DNA from: Kryptolebias marmoratus
Lineage: Eukaryota > Chordata > Actinopteri > Cyprinodontiformes > Rivulidae
Direction: 5' to 3'
NCBI RefSeq assembly: GCF_001649575.2
Contig: NC_051431.1
Span: 14,964,125-15,028,124, forward strand
Length of the DNA: 64,000 bases
The notes beneath the pieces were generated by a model. The model saw nothing but the letters and a program-made list of their open reading frames with translations. It ran no database searches and was not told the origin of the DNA. Below, one piece after another: positions 24,783-35,165 of the stretch. The position numbers and the translations under genes were made by a program. How positions within the stretch are numbered: position 1 is the first letter of the stretch; every line of letters starts with the position of its first letter.

Positions 24783-24890
24783 AAAAATAACTAGAGCTGT
24801 GACAGATACAGCACAAAGCTAAAATGCGGTGTGGTAGTAGCTGAGAGTCATCTATCGGCACACACCCTGACCTCTAACAGAAATTTAGCA
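24783..24890 (+). repeat. Family A repeat, copy 3 (short)
   Basis: Only the block from the ACAGAT..AGCTAAAAT landmark through GGTGTGGTAGTAGCTGAGAG and TCATC is left. It is well preserved over about 60 bp. Confidence 0.6.
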
Positions 24891-25587
24891 TGCAAGGTGG
24901 TGGGGAATATCCAATCTGTCAAGGATTGCTGATTTTATAATTTTGTGCATTTTTCTTTTAATAAGAAAAACATATTGGTGCTGTGCAGTGACAGTGCTAA
25001 CTCTCCATATGACAGTAAAAGCCATATTTCGCTACCTGAAATGCTGACATTCTGTTGGGTTTTTTCAATTCACTTGCCTCAATGCCCATTTTTACAGATC
25101 TAAATAGTTCTTTGAATTCTTAATTGTACAGTTTTGAGGGATTATTCCACCCTGGATAAAAAGGAACTAATTTTTCTCTTCCCACCCTTCCCCCACAGGT
25201 CCTCACTCTGTTCTCTTTCCAACTTTCTAATCCCATCTTCTCTTCCTCTCCTCTCCTTTGAATTTTACAGCTTTTCCCTTCCCTCACTTCTTCATCCCAT
25301 CCTCTATTTTCTGCAGTCGTCACCTCTCCCTTATCCCCCTTTCTCCTCGACTCTCTTTCCTCTCCAATATCTTCCTTCCTCAGCTTCTCCGCACTGCTTC
25401 CTTCCTCTTTTCGTGTTTTGATCCTTCAACAATTTCTCCTGTTATCTGCTTTGTAGCCTTCAGTCTTTTTGCACTCTTCCTTATGTAACTCTCTTTCTCC
25501 CCATGTCTTCCATCCTGCTATATTCAACTTCATTCACTACTATAGTTTTTTTTTCTGCTGCAAATAATGATTTGTGTTGTTGCCTGC
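24891..25587. other. Anonymous stretch with a pyrimidine-rich block
   Basis: From about 25155 to 25520 the + strand is dominated by C and T (many TCCC, CTTCC and TTCTC pieces). This produces long but meaningless open frames rich in Ser, Phe, Pro and Leu. No gene is supported. Confidence 0.55.
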
Positions 25588-26098
25588 CACTAACTCAGTC
25601 TATTTTACAGATATTAAGCTAAAATTTGGTTTGGTAGTACCTGAGTATCACCCTAACACATACCCCAAGTGTAACTTTTGCACCAGCCCTCGTCTCTGTT
25701 AGAAAAATAATTCTGGAACCACATGACATATTTTATTGAATCTCTTAGCAAAAACATCTTTAAATGTACAACTACAACCGATTTAAGTCAAACCAATTTA
25801 GGATGGCCACCAAAGCCAATTGACCATAATAAACACAATAATGGTTTAAACCCAGCCAATTTTGTAGATATTGAGCTAACATCTGGCGCTGTACCAGCTG
25901 AGACTCGTTACCAGCCTTTACTCTGAGCTCTAACACATTAGAGAAAATTTTGCAATATTGTATGCAATCATGCATAAAGGTATTTTCAAGATTTTTGTCA
26001 TTTCTCAAAATAAGATGATCTTGGTCTAAAAGTCTTGAAAGCTTGAAAATAAGCAGGTGATATCAATTCTTTGAAGAAATGCAAGGTTTTTTAATTGT
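25588..26098 (+). repeat. Family A repeat, copy 4 (with 3' end)
   Basis: Two internal units are visible: AACTCAGTCTATTTTACAG at about 25590, and a second unit with ACCCAGCCAATTTTGTAGAT at about 25850. They are followed by the family 3' end, which reads AAGATGATCTTGGTCTAAAA, then a GGTGATAT..ATTCTTTGAAGAAATG block and a TTTAATT terminus. Confidence 0.75.
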
Positions 26099-27735
26099 TA
26101 ATTAGCTTTTTTCTTGCAACTAAACTGAAAAGGGAATTTTTAACCTTGGAAAAAAAGTCAAAAGTAATTTATATTGAGCTTTTTTTTTTACACAGCTCAG
26201 TCTTATTGGGAAAATTATACCATCTCTGGTTAAAAATTGTTGGAGAGTATTATCTTTCTCAGCTGTTTTCTGGAAGCTGGCGTCCATTCGACATGCCTTT
26301 CTTTTTTTTCCCTCAATTTCTCTCATTTTCTCATTTTTGTTCACTTTCTCCACAAGTGACCATCACTTCTCAACGGTTTCCATCCCGACACAAAGCAACA
26401 TGTCTCCAGAGCAGCGGAGACATGTTGCAAAACCTTAACGAAGCACTAGGATCTGCTCTCCTTGTGTATTCTCTTTGCTCATCTATTTATTTGCTTGTGC
26501 CACCCCTCCCCCTTCCTCATCCCTTTTTGCAACTTTACTTAGTGTTTAACCCCCCACCCAGCCTCCCCCTCCCAGCCACTGCACACACACACACACAGGC
26601 ACACTCTGATTGGGACCTGACGGAGCGTTAAATTACAGCCTCACCAACACTGCTGCGAGGGAATCGCTGTGCGCTCTGCTTGCCTTCTCTTATCCTCTCA
26701 CCCTCCCTCCTTTTATTTCTTCTTACTCCTCTCTATCTTCACTGATCTTCCTCTCCACTTTGAGACCTGCTCTTCTCTCACCTGTTGTTTTCCACTTTAC
26801 AATCACGTCCTTGTAAAAGGTTTGTGTTTCTTTTTATCACTGCATGTCTGTTTCTGTAATTTCTGTTGGTTGACTTTGTCCGCCCTGTATTATTGTCACT
26901 TGTGATCATCTGGTACCATTGCGGTAATCGTTCTCTCTTCTTGTCTTTTTTGTTTCCCCATAGTTCTCTTTTTATCGCTGCCTACAGTTTCGCTCATGCC
27001 TCTCCAAAACTATTTGAGGCTTTCTTCTTCTCCTTTGCCCCCAAGTCCATCTCCTTCATTTCCATAATTCCCCCATCAGCCTTTCTCTCTTGTGTTTTCC
27101 ATCACCAGTCTCGTTTCCATCTTTTCCCTTCTCTCCCCAACACTCATTATCATTTGTGTGTCTGTGTCAGGTTTCATCCTGTCAGTGAAAGGTCAGCAGC
27201 AGGGATTTCCCTGGGCATCGCAGCTAGCAGCTTTAGCACTCTGCACCACCAGCCGTATGCTGCATATTAACAATAGTGCCAGAAGTTGTACCCTTAATGC
27301 TACCAGCCTGCATATTAAACAGAAAACAACGAGCCCTGAGCTCATCTAACAAAAGCCTTTTAAAGTTTAGGTTAAAGAATTGAAGCTTTAGAGCCTTTTG
27401 TCACTGGCTGATTGCTGTAGCATAGCTTAACAATGGCCACTTTCTGCATATTTAAAAGGCAAGCAGCTGTGGCAAGCAGGGTATATGTACTGAGACACCT
27501 GGATGGCAGAGTTTGGGAAGGTCACATGGCTTAGCAACTATCATACAAGAACTTTGTGGAAAATGAGATCCAACAGAATGGTAGAAATGAACCATTTCTT
27601 TTTCATGAGCATTCAGCACTATTATTATTGTTGGTGGTTTCAGTGTGAGCTTTTGGAACTTGACAAAGTGCAAAGTGGTAGCAAGGTTGTCATTTGTTCT
27701 ACTTTTGGTCACATAGATTGGTTGGTTTGTTGTAA
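26099..27735. other. Pyrimidine-rich stretch without a supported gene
   Basis: C/T-rich + strand blocks at about 26285-26360 and 26460-27180 give open frames of up to 178 codons (26095-26631 and 26866-27270). Their products are Ser/Phe/Leu/Pro-rich and look like composition artefacts. A perfect 13-bp inverted repeat lies at 26395-26428. A TGTGTCAG acceptor-like site at about 27163-27170 precedes a GC-richer patch to about 27350 that is open in two frames, which is not enough for a gene call. Confidence 0.45.
26395..26428. promoter_or_regulatory. Perfect 13-bp inverted repeat, p53-like half sites
   Basis: GCAACATGTCTCC (26395-26407) and GGAGACATGTTGC (26416-26428) are exact inverted copies with an 8-base gap. 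Each arm holds one RRRCATGYYY-like decamer matching 9 of 10 positions. The arrangement fits a p53-family response element or a hairpin. Function is inference from motif only. Confidence 0.35.
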
Positions 27736-27990
27736 GAACCCAAACGACCACACAAGAAGCATATTCAGGGCTTCAGTAAGAATTTTTAATAGCAAAACTA
27801 AAAGCAAACTGGGTAAGTGGCAAAATGGCACAATATGCGAATGTATGCAAAAGATCACACATAGGCAGGGAAACTGTAGAGTAACTTTATATATTGCGAG
27901 GAGAGATGGTAATATTCAACAGGTGTGCTGATTACTAATATAAGTCAAGTGGTGTGTGAGGAGCTAGAAACAGGGACAAAGGTAGAAAAC
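27736..27990 (-). repeat. Solo-LTR-like repeat (family F), copy 1
   Basis: The + strand has GAACCCAAACGACC, an AATTTTTAATAGCAAAAC block, CAACAGGTGTGCTGATTAC, GAGCTAGAAACAGGGACAAA and an A-rich end with AAATACCAAAT. The same order recurs at 37745-38105. Read on the minus strand, such blocks look like fish LTR-retroelement LTRs with T-rich starts. No coding part is attached. Confidence 0.45.
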
Positions 27991-28414
27991 TAAAACCAAA
28001 GAATAATTGAAAAATACCAAATCGCACAGTAATCCAAAGATAAAGTTTTTTCGGAAGATTAAATATAAACACAAGCTGTAACACTTTGTATTCTCTAAAA
28101 TGCTTTGATCAGTGTAGAAAGACTGTCACACCAACATACAGGTATATTCAGAAATAGACTAAACCATATAAAACTAATGTCAGCCATATACAGTATAAAT
28201 AAACCAGTTTGAAAAGTTAAATGAACAAGTTGATGACCATACATGTTGTGTCCTGTTAAACCAGAGTATCTGATTAAAGCCTTCCTCAGTCAAGCTGTTT
28301 TCTCTGAAGGCATGCCTTTTAAAGAGTTACTGCAACTCAAAATTTTCAGTCTGACTATGTGCATCTGGTGTCAAACAGGACTGATACATGCCAGCACACA
28401 GATAAGACACTTTG
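27991..28414. other. Anonymous AT-rich stretch
   Basis: I see nothing that I can assign. Confidence 0.5.
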
Positions 28415-28569
28415 TACCTCTGCCAAGGAAGTTACATTTTCGGTAGTGTCTGTCTGTCTGTCTGTGTACAAGATTACTCAAAAAGTTCTGAAAGTGTTTT
28501 AATGAAAGTTTCCGGAATCGTCAAACATGGCACAAGGAACAACTTTGGTGGTGATCAAGTCAGAGTTCA

Positions 28570-28588
28570 AGGTCAAAGGTCAAGGTCA
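28570..28588 (+). promoter_or_regulatory. DR1-type nuclear receptor half-site cluster
   Basis: AGGTCA at 28570-28575, a one-base gap, AGGTCA at 28577-28582, then AGGTCA directly abutting at 28583-28588. AGGTCA direct repeats spaced by one base are the established DR1 site of RXR heterodimers, HNF4 and related receptors. Binding here is inference. Confidence 0.5.
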
Positions 28589-28676
28589 CAGATCAGCCCA
28601 TGTTCTAACTCTGTTAAACTCCACAGCTGGACACCTTTTAGGTCAAAGGTGATCACTGTTGAGTTCAAGGTGACGG

Positions 28677-28689
28677 GGGTCAAAGGTCA
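28677..28689 (+). promoter_or_regulatory. DR1-like site (GGGTCA-A-AGGTCA)
   Basis: Second DR1-spaced pair inside the same family C repeat, with one substitution in the first half site. Confidence 0.45.
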
Positions 28690-28804
28690 ACATCACAACT
28701 GACCTAGTGCTCTAACTATGCAGCAGTGTAATGTAGGAATCTCAAACTGCACAGCTGGACACCTTACGGGCCAAATATGATGCCTGTTGATTTCAAGGTG
28801 CATG

Positions 28805-28823
28805 GGGTCAAAGGTCAAGGTCA
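28805..28823 (+). promoter_or_regulatory. DR1-like site plus abutting third half site
   Basis: GGGTCA at 28805-28810, A, AGGTCA at 28812-28817, AGGTCA at 28818-28823. This is the same three-part arrangement as at 28570-28588. Confidence 0.45.
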
Positions 28824-29070
28824 CACGGAACCCCTTTGTTGAAAAGTTGTCTCTACTCCTACACGTGTCCCTTTTGTTACCTCCAACAGGGAAGTTCTGT
28901 TTTCGGTTGTGTCCGCTAGTTTGTCTGTCTGTTAGCAAAGATCACGTATGACATTTTCAGAAAATGTTGGGGTTGTCACAGAAATCAATGCATTCAGTTT
29001 TGGTGCTGATCCAGATTATGATCCAGATTGCACAGTTTTTTAGTCATGCTGTGGCCTTGGCAAAGGCTTG

Positions 29071-32000
29071 AGCTCAGATGCTGAGGATGCTGACTTAGCT
29101 CAGAGCATCAACCTGCTTGCTCTGTGTTGTGTTCTTTTTGCTTTGCTTGGCTCAGTAAATTTGTTGACATGCAAGTTGATAATCATACAGAATAGGATAT
29201 GTACCATTTTAACAGCATTTTAACATTTGGGTGAGGTTGACACCTTATAGCTGCAAACAGTGAATCAAAGAGGGTTGACACATAAAGTGCTTCTTATTAG
29301 AAAACAAGAATCACTGAAAATGTCAAATTCTCACACCATGCAACTTTAGTTCCAGGCAAATTTGGTGCTGCAACATGTTATATTTAGACATTTACTTTAC
29401 TGCTTTGAATCATGGCTGAAAGGAAACACATGTGGTGTAGTTGATCAGACTATGAAAGTTTAGGTATACCCTTACTATTATCATCTCTTTTTAACAGTTG
29501 CAGTCTCATGCAATCACCTCAGTCTTATGTGGTCAGTTTTCTGCAATTCTCTATCCATAGTCTTGGAAGTTTTCAGTTTTTCAAAAATTTTCTTTTTCTT
29601 TGATTTTAATGTTTGAGTATTTAAATGCATTATTTGTCTGTTTGAACAATCATTGTAGTAATTTGTAATATAAAGAAATGCATCTTATTCTAGTTAGGTT
29701 GTGTAATATGACCCCGCCTTGCCACTTGATAATTTAGGTGACGTTAGGCAGTCTCAGACTTTTCAGAAAGAAAAAAAAAATCTGAATTATTGTCTTAAGT
29801 TTCTGGCACATCAGTGCTAGGTAAAGGTATTTCAAGATGTAATAAAATAAATTGCATTTGTCACCCTGTTATAAATGTGTATGTGCAACCTTTAGAGCTG
29901 CACCATCAAAGATATTTAGCCTGCTACATTTGATTATTATTATTAGTATTATTGTTGTTGTTGTTATTTTATTATATGAAGAAAAATGTTTCTACAAGGT
30001 TTGGTATTGGCATTTCTATATTAACAGCATTTTCACTGCATGTACTAGACAATAAATTTACAAAGGGGAGATGTGGTTGAATTTTCAATCCTGAAATTGC
30101 ATTCTTCTTCAACAACACATCCCAGAATAATCAATCCCCAAGCCCTTCATGTATCAAAATGCCCTTTAGCAAAATACTGAATCCCCTCATTACTGCTAAT
30201 ATGCTCCAAAATGGATGATAGAAAGAAAAGAAAGGAAAAAAAAAACTCAGTACAACGATAAAATAAGAAACAATGCAGAGAGAATGTGAGGACAATTTGG
30301 TCTGGACTTCTGCCTTCTACACAAGTGAGACACAGCTGGAGATTTTCTGCTGGACATGTGCTCTCACAGCTGGAAATCCAAGTCAGAAGCTATGAGCAAG
30401 CAGGGTGTCTCAGCACACTGTAGGCAGCACATGATGCACGAAGTATGGGGTGGAAATTATGTGTGTGTGTGTGTGCACTTGTGTGTGTTTTAACTGATGA
30501 GACTGTGCAGAGAGTTGTCAAGTATTTAAAACATCTCTACAAAAATAGTACAGGGTCTGCACTTAAATGTCATTTAGGTTTTATTTGGTTCTCTAGTCTA
30601 GTCATTACATATATTGACAATTAAGTAGAAAACAAGCTCTGAAACGGCATTCTAGGTTCAATGTGGACATGACAAATGTGGATATGAGCATCTTGCCCAA
30701 AAGGAGATATTAAATAGTTGAGAATCAAACTGATGAAGTTATAGTTGGACAACATTTGTTTCACTAACTGGCCACCCATCAAGATTATCAATCATATTTT
30801 CAGTGATTTCAGCTGTTTGAAAGTGTAATTTTCAAAAAAGAAAGAATACATTTCTGCCCCCTAATGGATATTCTGGACGGATATGATTCCTGTTATTAAG
30901 CCGTTTAACTATTTCTGATCTGAAATGTTTCTTCAACATTAACTAATTAATGGCAAGTTTAAGGCTTATAAAATCTATAGGGACAATCACACTTAGAGAG
31001 TCATAAATGTTTTAAGAACCTCAAGGTTCATTTAATTCTCCCCAGGTCTAATTACTGGATCTTGTAGTAGCTATTTCTAGCTTTTCTGGGGACCTCAAAG
31101 GAACATGCACTGATTCTTATCAGTCTTAGAAGACAGTAGTAGGAAACATCTGTAATGGGCTCCTGGATTTGGTAATAAAAAATCCTCATGAATATCAACA
31201 CAAATTGGTGACATGATACTGATGAACTTCTTGAATATTTATCATCAGGTGCTGACTTTGTGGATATTCCCTGAGCGCTTGTCTCACAGCAGGTGTTATT
31301 CCGAACTCGGTTTTCCTGCAAAAATCTGTCCCTCCACCGGCTCTGTCCATCGAACACAGCTTGACACAACACCTGCTGCACATAGACGTCACTTTTTTGT
31401 CCAGCTCAGAATACAATTTGTTTTGAAAACATTTACTTTTTTTTGTAGACATTTGTTATGTTTTGTGGCAGGTCGGGTTTGTGTTGAACAATGCTTTATT
31501 TTGAAGCTATTGGCACTAAAGTAAGAATGTGTCCGACTTTGCTGAACCAAAAATGCTCCACTTTTGCTGTCCAGCAAAATGAGGTTTCTATAGAAAATGA
31601 GTATGCACACATTTCTGCAACACATTTCCTCATGGTGAGCAAGTTTCAGCTTCAGGACAAAAGAAAAAAGTGATGATGAGTCAACAGTCACCTAATGTAG
31701 CCTTTGGGTCAGATAATAAATAAAAAAAAAACATTTTTCAGTGAATTCAGTTGATTGAGCACAGTCAGTCAATTGTGTTCATTTGTCTGTGAGAACCCAA
31801 AATCACAACACCGAGATTAGAATTTGATTAATTGTGTGATTAGATTATGAAACGGTGCAGTGGAAGATGGCTGGCTATTCCTTGTCTAATGCTTTGTGTT
31901 ACTGCAGACTAAACAATCTTATGTCTGAAAGCATTTATGTGTTTCACCCTGGTAATGTGCTTAATGTGACTGAAGGTGACGGGCTGTGGGTGTACATTAT

Positions 32001-32594
32001 TATTTCTGAGAGAGACAAGACAAACACTGCTCCCCCTTCAAGATAAATGTAAGCGCACATTAGGATCAGTCATAAAACACTTAAATGTCCATTAGTAATG
32101 TCACTTTTCTACATTATAGCTGTAGCACAAGCAGAATGAGCAACTAGGAAGCCCTCCTGGCTGCATCTTTTCAAAAATTTATTTCTAACCTCTATAATTA
32201 GTTTGCTGAACGACACATATGGCCAAAATGCAAGCTCCTGGCATGATCACACCGTTAACAAGCCATACAAATAGGGAAAGAACGAATAATAACGAGTTGA
32301 AATTAAACTCAAAGAATAAGGTTAATTGTGGCAGGTTTGAGTTTATAAAAACATGCCAAATAAGTTATTTAACTAATATTTGTGCCATTCCTCAAAATAA
32401 ATCTGAGAGTTGCAGCTGAGAAAGTTGAACAGATCAACCCACTGACAGTGATGAATATTGCCTCAATGGCAGCTGCAATTGTTGTTTTTGGGGTTTTTTT
32501 GCGCTGCTTGCTGCTAGCTGTAATCTGTCTGCATGTATAAAACAGTAAAAAGTAAAATTGTTTTCTTGAATGAATGCATATCCACCCGCTACTT
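29071..32594. other. Anonymous AT-rich stretch
   Basis: No gene is supported. There is a GT microsatellite at about 30461-30475 and an ATT/GTT-rich patch at about 29931-29965. Short stretches at about 30155-30200 and 30675-30740 faintly resemble tRNA-SINE body sequence (CATCTTGCCCAAAAGG). A pair of 9-bp inverted motifs (GCAGGTGTT near 31290, AACACCTGC near 31370) flanks a GC-richer patch. Confidence 0.45.
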
Positions 32595-33175
32595 TGCATG
32601 CCAAAGTTTTAAACAAAGATCTTATGCAATCTGTAATCACTTAGAGTATGTGTTGAGGATAATGTTTAGCTACTACCACGCCAAATTTTAGCTCAAGATG
32701 TGTAACTATAGTCATTTTTGTATTTTCTAAGGTCACTTAGTTGTGGTGGCCATCTTGATTTAAAGTTGACTCCAAAGTCTAATCAGTTGCAGATGTACAA
32801 CAAAAGAAAAAAAAGTTTTTTAAAGCTTCATTAAAACTCATCCACCAGTTAATGAAATATTTTGCTAACCAACAGAGAGGATTCACTCCAACAGTTAATG
32901 CTAAAGTTTGAACTAAGATTTTATGTTATCTGTTAGTCCTTAAAATATGTGCTGGGGATGCGTCTTAGCTACTACCACACCAGATTTTAGCTCAGTATAT
33001 GTACAGTTGACAGAGTTATAACCATTTTTGTATTTGTTACTGTTGATTGGCTGGATTCTTGTTTCTGAGACTTTCATCAAACTCTATTCACTGGTTCAAA
33101 AGATATTTTGCTAACAGACAAACTAACGTACACACGCACACACATAAAGGCAATTACATTTTATCCTGCCTTTCA
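32595..33175 (-). repeat. Family A repeat, copy 5 (two units)
   Basis: Two successive minus-strand units are visible on the + strand. TATGTGTTGAGGATAATG with TAGCTACTACCACGCC (about 32647) recurs as TATGTGCTGGGGATGCG with TAGCTACTACCACACC (about 32945), a period of about 298 bp. GTGGCCATCTTGATT and AATCAGTTGCAGATGTAC also match other copies. Confidence 0.8.
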
Positions 33176-34362
33176 TGAAGACAGGTGATAGAAAACCGTT
33201 GTTGTCCACCTATCTTGTAAAAGTTCAACACGGTCCTTAATGAGTTTCTTACTTTTAAACTCTTTTTCTTGTTTTGTTCAACACTCGCTGTGTTTTATTT
33301 ATGAAAAAAAATCTCTCAGGTGGTGGCAGTGTTGAACTGAAAAGCACATTTGCCCATTTAGGTAATATGATAAATGTGTCTAAAAACTGATAAAACTCAA
33401 AAGAAAATTCAAACCTATTCAGCTTTTGGAAACACATTTTGAATATTAATTTAAAACAACAACAACAACAAAAAAAACATTTTTATGAGCTATTATCCCT
33501 TCACGTGATATCTTGATGAATTTATATAACACGTTTGTTTTGGCTGCAGCTGGTTTTCTGCAGCTACTGGGATTTGATGCCATTAGCATATCGCCTGTTT
33601 GTTTTCAGCCTATGTTCACTTCTTTCATTTAGTTTTTGTTTTTTTATTTTCCTGATGGGGATAACAACCTACAATTATAGCGTTCAGCACTTACAAAACA
33701 AACATACAACACATCAGATGGCACACACGTTCTTATCCTTTATACAGCAGTATGCTACACACACTCACACACACTGTAAGCACAATTTTTTGCACACAAC
33801 ATTGTACAGCCAGGTGGGGAGGCACAAACACTTACCCCTGCTGAACTCTGTCTTTATCATCATTTCTATTTCAATCAGAAATCCAGCAATACTGATGTAA
33901 AACATAATTATTATTTTACTTTTCATAATAACATTTGATTAACATGGTTAACCCATCCACTCATTGTGTACATCTGTGTTCAAGTGAGTATGGTAGTTTG
34001 TAAGTGTGTGGGCAATGAGGGTGTGTGTGCAAACACGCATAGAAATCGTTGAACGGTTATTGTAAAGTTCTGTATCACGGAGGAAAATGCTTGAGATGTT
34101 TTTTCAGTAGCTGCAGGAGATGGCTACACTCTGCTTACACGGTGGACAATACAGGCAGTTGCTTACTGATGGAAATGGAAATAAATAAAAAAGTCTCTTA
34201 ATGTTAAATCCAAACCTGAAAATTTGAAATTCAGCTTTATCAAAAGGCATATGCAGGTGATTGTTTTTGCCCAAGTGTGTGTGCGTGTGTGTTTGTATGA
34301 CTCTCTGTTACCCACAATTCTAATGAACAACTAAACAAATTTTATAATTTTTATAATTCTAT
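33176..34362. other. Anonymous AT-rich stretch
   Basis: No gene or identifiable repeat, apart from short CA/GT runs at about 33757-33775 and 34278-34295. The 121-codon frame at 33535-33900 has no recognisable domain. Confidence 0.45.
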
Positions 34363-34710
34363 AACTGATAAAATTCTGGAGCCAATCCAATTCAAGATGG
34401 CCGCTACAGCCAACCAACCCCAGAAAACTATAATTATAAACTATAATTCAGTCAATTTTATAGATTCTGTGCTAAAATTGGTGTGGTTGAAACTGAGACT
34501 CATCCACAACACACAATCCAAGAGCTACTACTTGTGCAACAACTTTGCTTAAAGCTACAGCAACAGTTAGTGGAGTTGAAATATATCACAAACCACTTGA
34601 TGGATTTTAATGAAAAACTCAGAAAGTATTCATTGTGTACAACTGATTAACGTTTGAAATCCACCTAATTTAAAATGTCTACCACACCTAAACAACATTA
34701 ACCAATCCAA
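34363..34710 (+). repeat. Family A repeat, copy 6, left part
   Basis: AATCCAATTCAAGATGG, then CAGTCAATTTTATAGATTC, GGTGTGGTTGAAACTGAGAC, TCATCCACAACACA, CACTTGATGGATTTTAATG and TGTACAACTGATTAACG are clear family landmarks. The copy stops at about 34710, where a foreign block starts, and resumes at about 34951. Confidence 0.75.
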
Positions 34711-34950
34711 AAGAGAGACAGAGACAGAGACCGGTTTTAAAGGCAGAGGGAGAGCTGAAGATTGGTTGCAGCTGTGGACATGACAAGGAGCAGGAGAGGT
34801 GGGCGTGGCAGGCGTGACCGGAAAATTACTGGGGAGGTGAGTAGTGACAGGACATGAACACAGAAACCCAAAAGACAACCAAAGCAAAACAAGAACTACA
34901 AAAAACACTGAACAAAGAACAAAACCCCAAAACACCAGAAACTGTGACAA
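34711..34950 (-). mobile_element. Solo-LTR-like block (family F-like) inside family A copy 6
   Basis: This block separates two parts of a family A repeat. On the minus strand it starts GTCACAGTTTCTGGTGTTTT, continues T-rich, has CCGGTCACGCCTGCC and CAGCTGCAACCAATC, and ends after a TTTAAAACC promoter-like motif. That texture is typical of fish LTRs. No target duplication was evident, and about 35 bp of family A sequence seem missing at the junction. Confidence 0.45.
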
Positions 34951-35165
34951 ACTATTGAGCTAAAGATTGACATGGTAGTCACTGAGAGTCATCCACAACA
35001 CATACTGTACTGTGAGCTTGTGATATTGCACGAGATTCGATGTAATGTTGTTTTGACCAAGAAGTCTACAAATCTGTCTTTTCTTGACATCGGATGATCT
35101 TAGTCTAAAACTGGCACTAGAGGCAGCAGGCAATATGCATTCCTTCAAGGAATTCTAGGCTTTTA
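34951..35165 (+). repeat. Family A repeat, copy 6, right part with 3' end
   Basis: It resumes with ATTGAGCTAAAGATTG and GTCACTGAGAGTCATCC. It runs through the family 3' end (ACATCGGATGATCTTAGTCT, GGCAATATGCATTCCTTC, AAGGAATTCTAGGC). Confidence 0.75.

Larger units (their letters stand above)
28415..29070 (+). repeat. Family C repeat, copy 1 (carries AGGTCA direct repeats)
   Basis: The ends are ACCTCTGCCAAGGAAGTTAC and GCCTTGGCAAAGGC. The interior contains a CTGTCTGTCTGTC run, AAAAAGTTCTGAAAGTG, several GGTCAAAGGTCA blocks, CAGCTGGACACCTT twice, and AGATCACGTATGACATTTTC. The same parts appear in reverse order and complement at 54186-54768. No open frame of note. The internal GTTCAAGGT..GGTCACA segments look duplicated within the copy. 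Confidence 0.8.

Noticed and set aside
26095..26631. 178-codon open frame on the + strand, the second longest in the window after the retroelement
   Set aside because: It spans a pyrimidine-rich block and yields a Ser/Phe/Leu/Pro-rich product. It has no homology that I recognise and no splice context.
26866..27270. 134-codon open frame with hydrophobic stretches that could be taken for membrane segments
   Set aside because: The hydrophobicity follows from T-rich codons in low-complexity C/T sequence. An overlapping second open frame (27092-27349) looks equally plausible, which argues against either.
27503..27931. 142-codon + strand frame
   Set aside because: Its second half lies in the LTR-like repeat at 27736-27990, and no recognisable motif is present in the first half.
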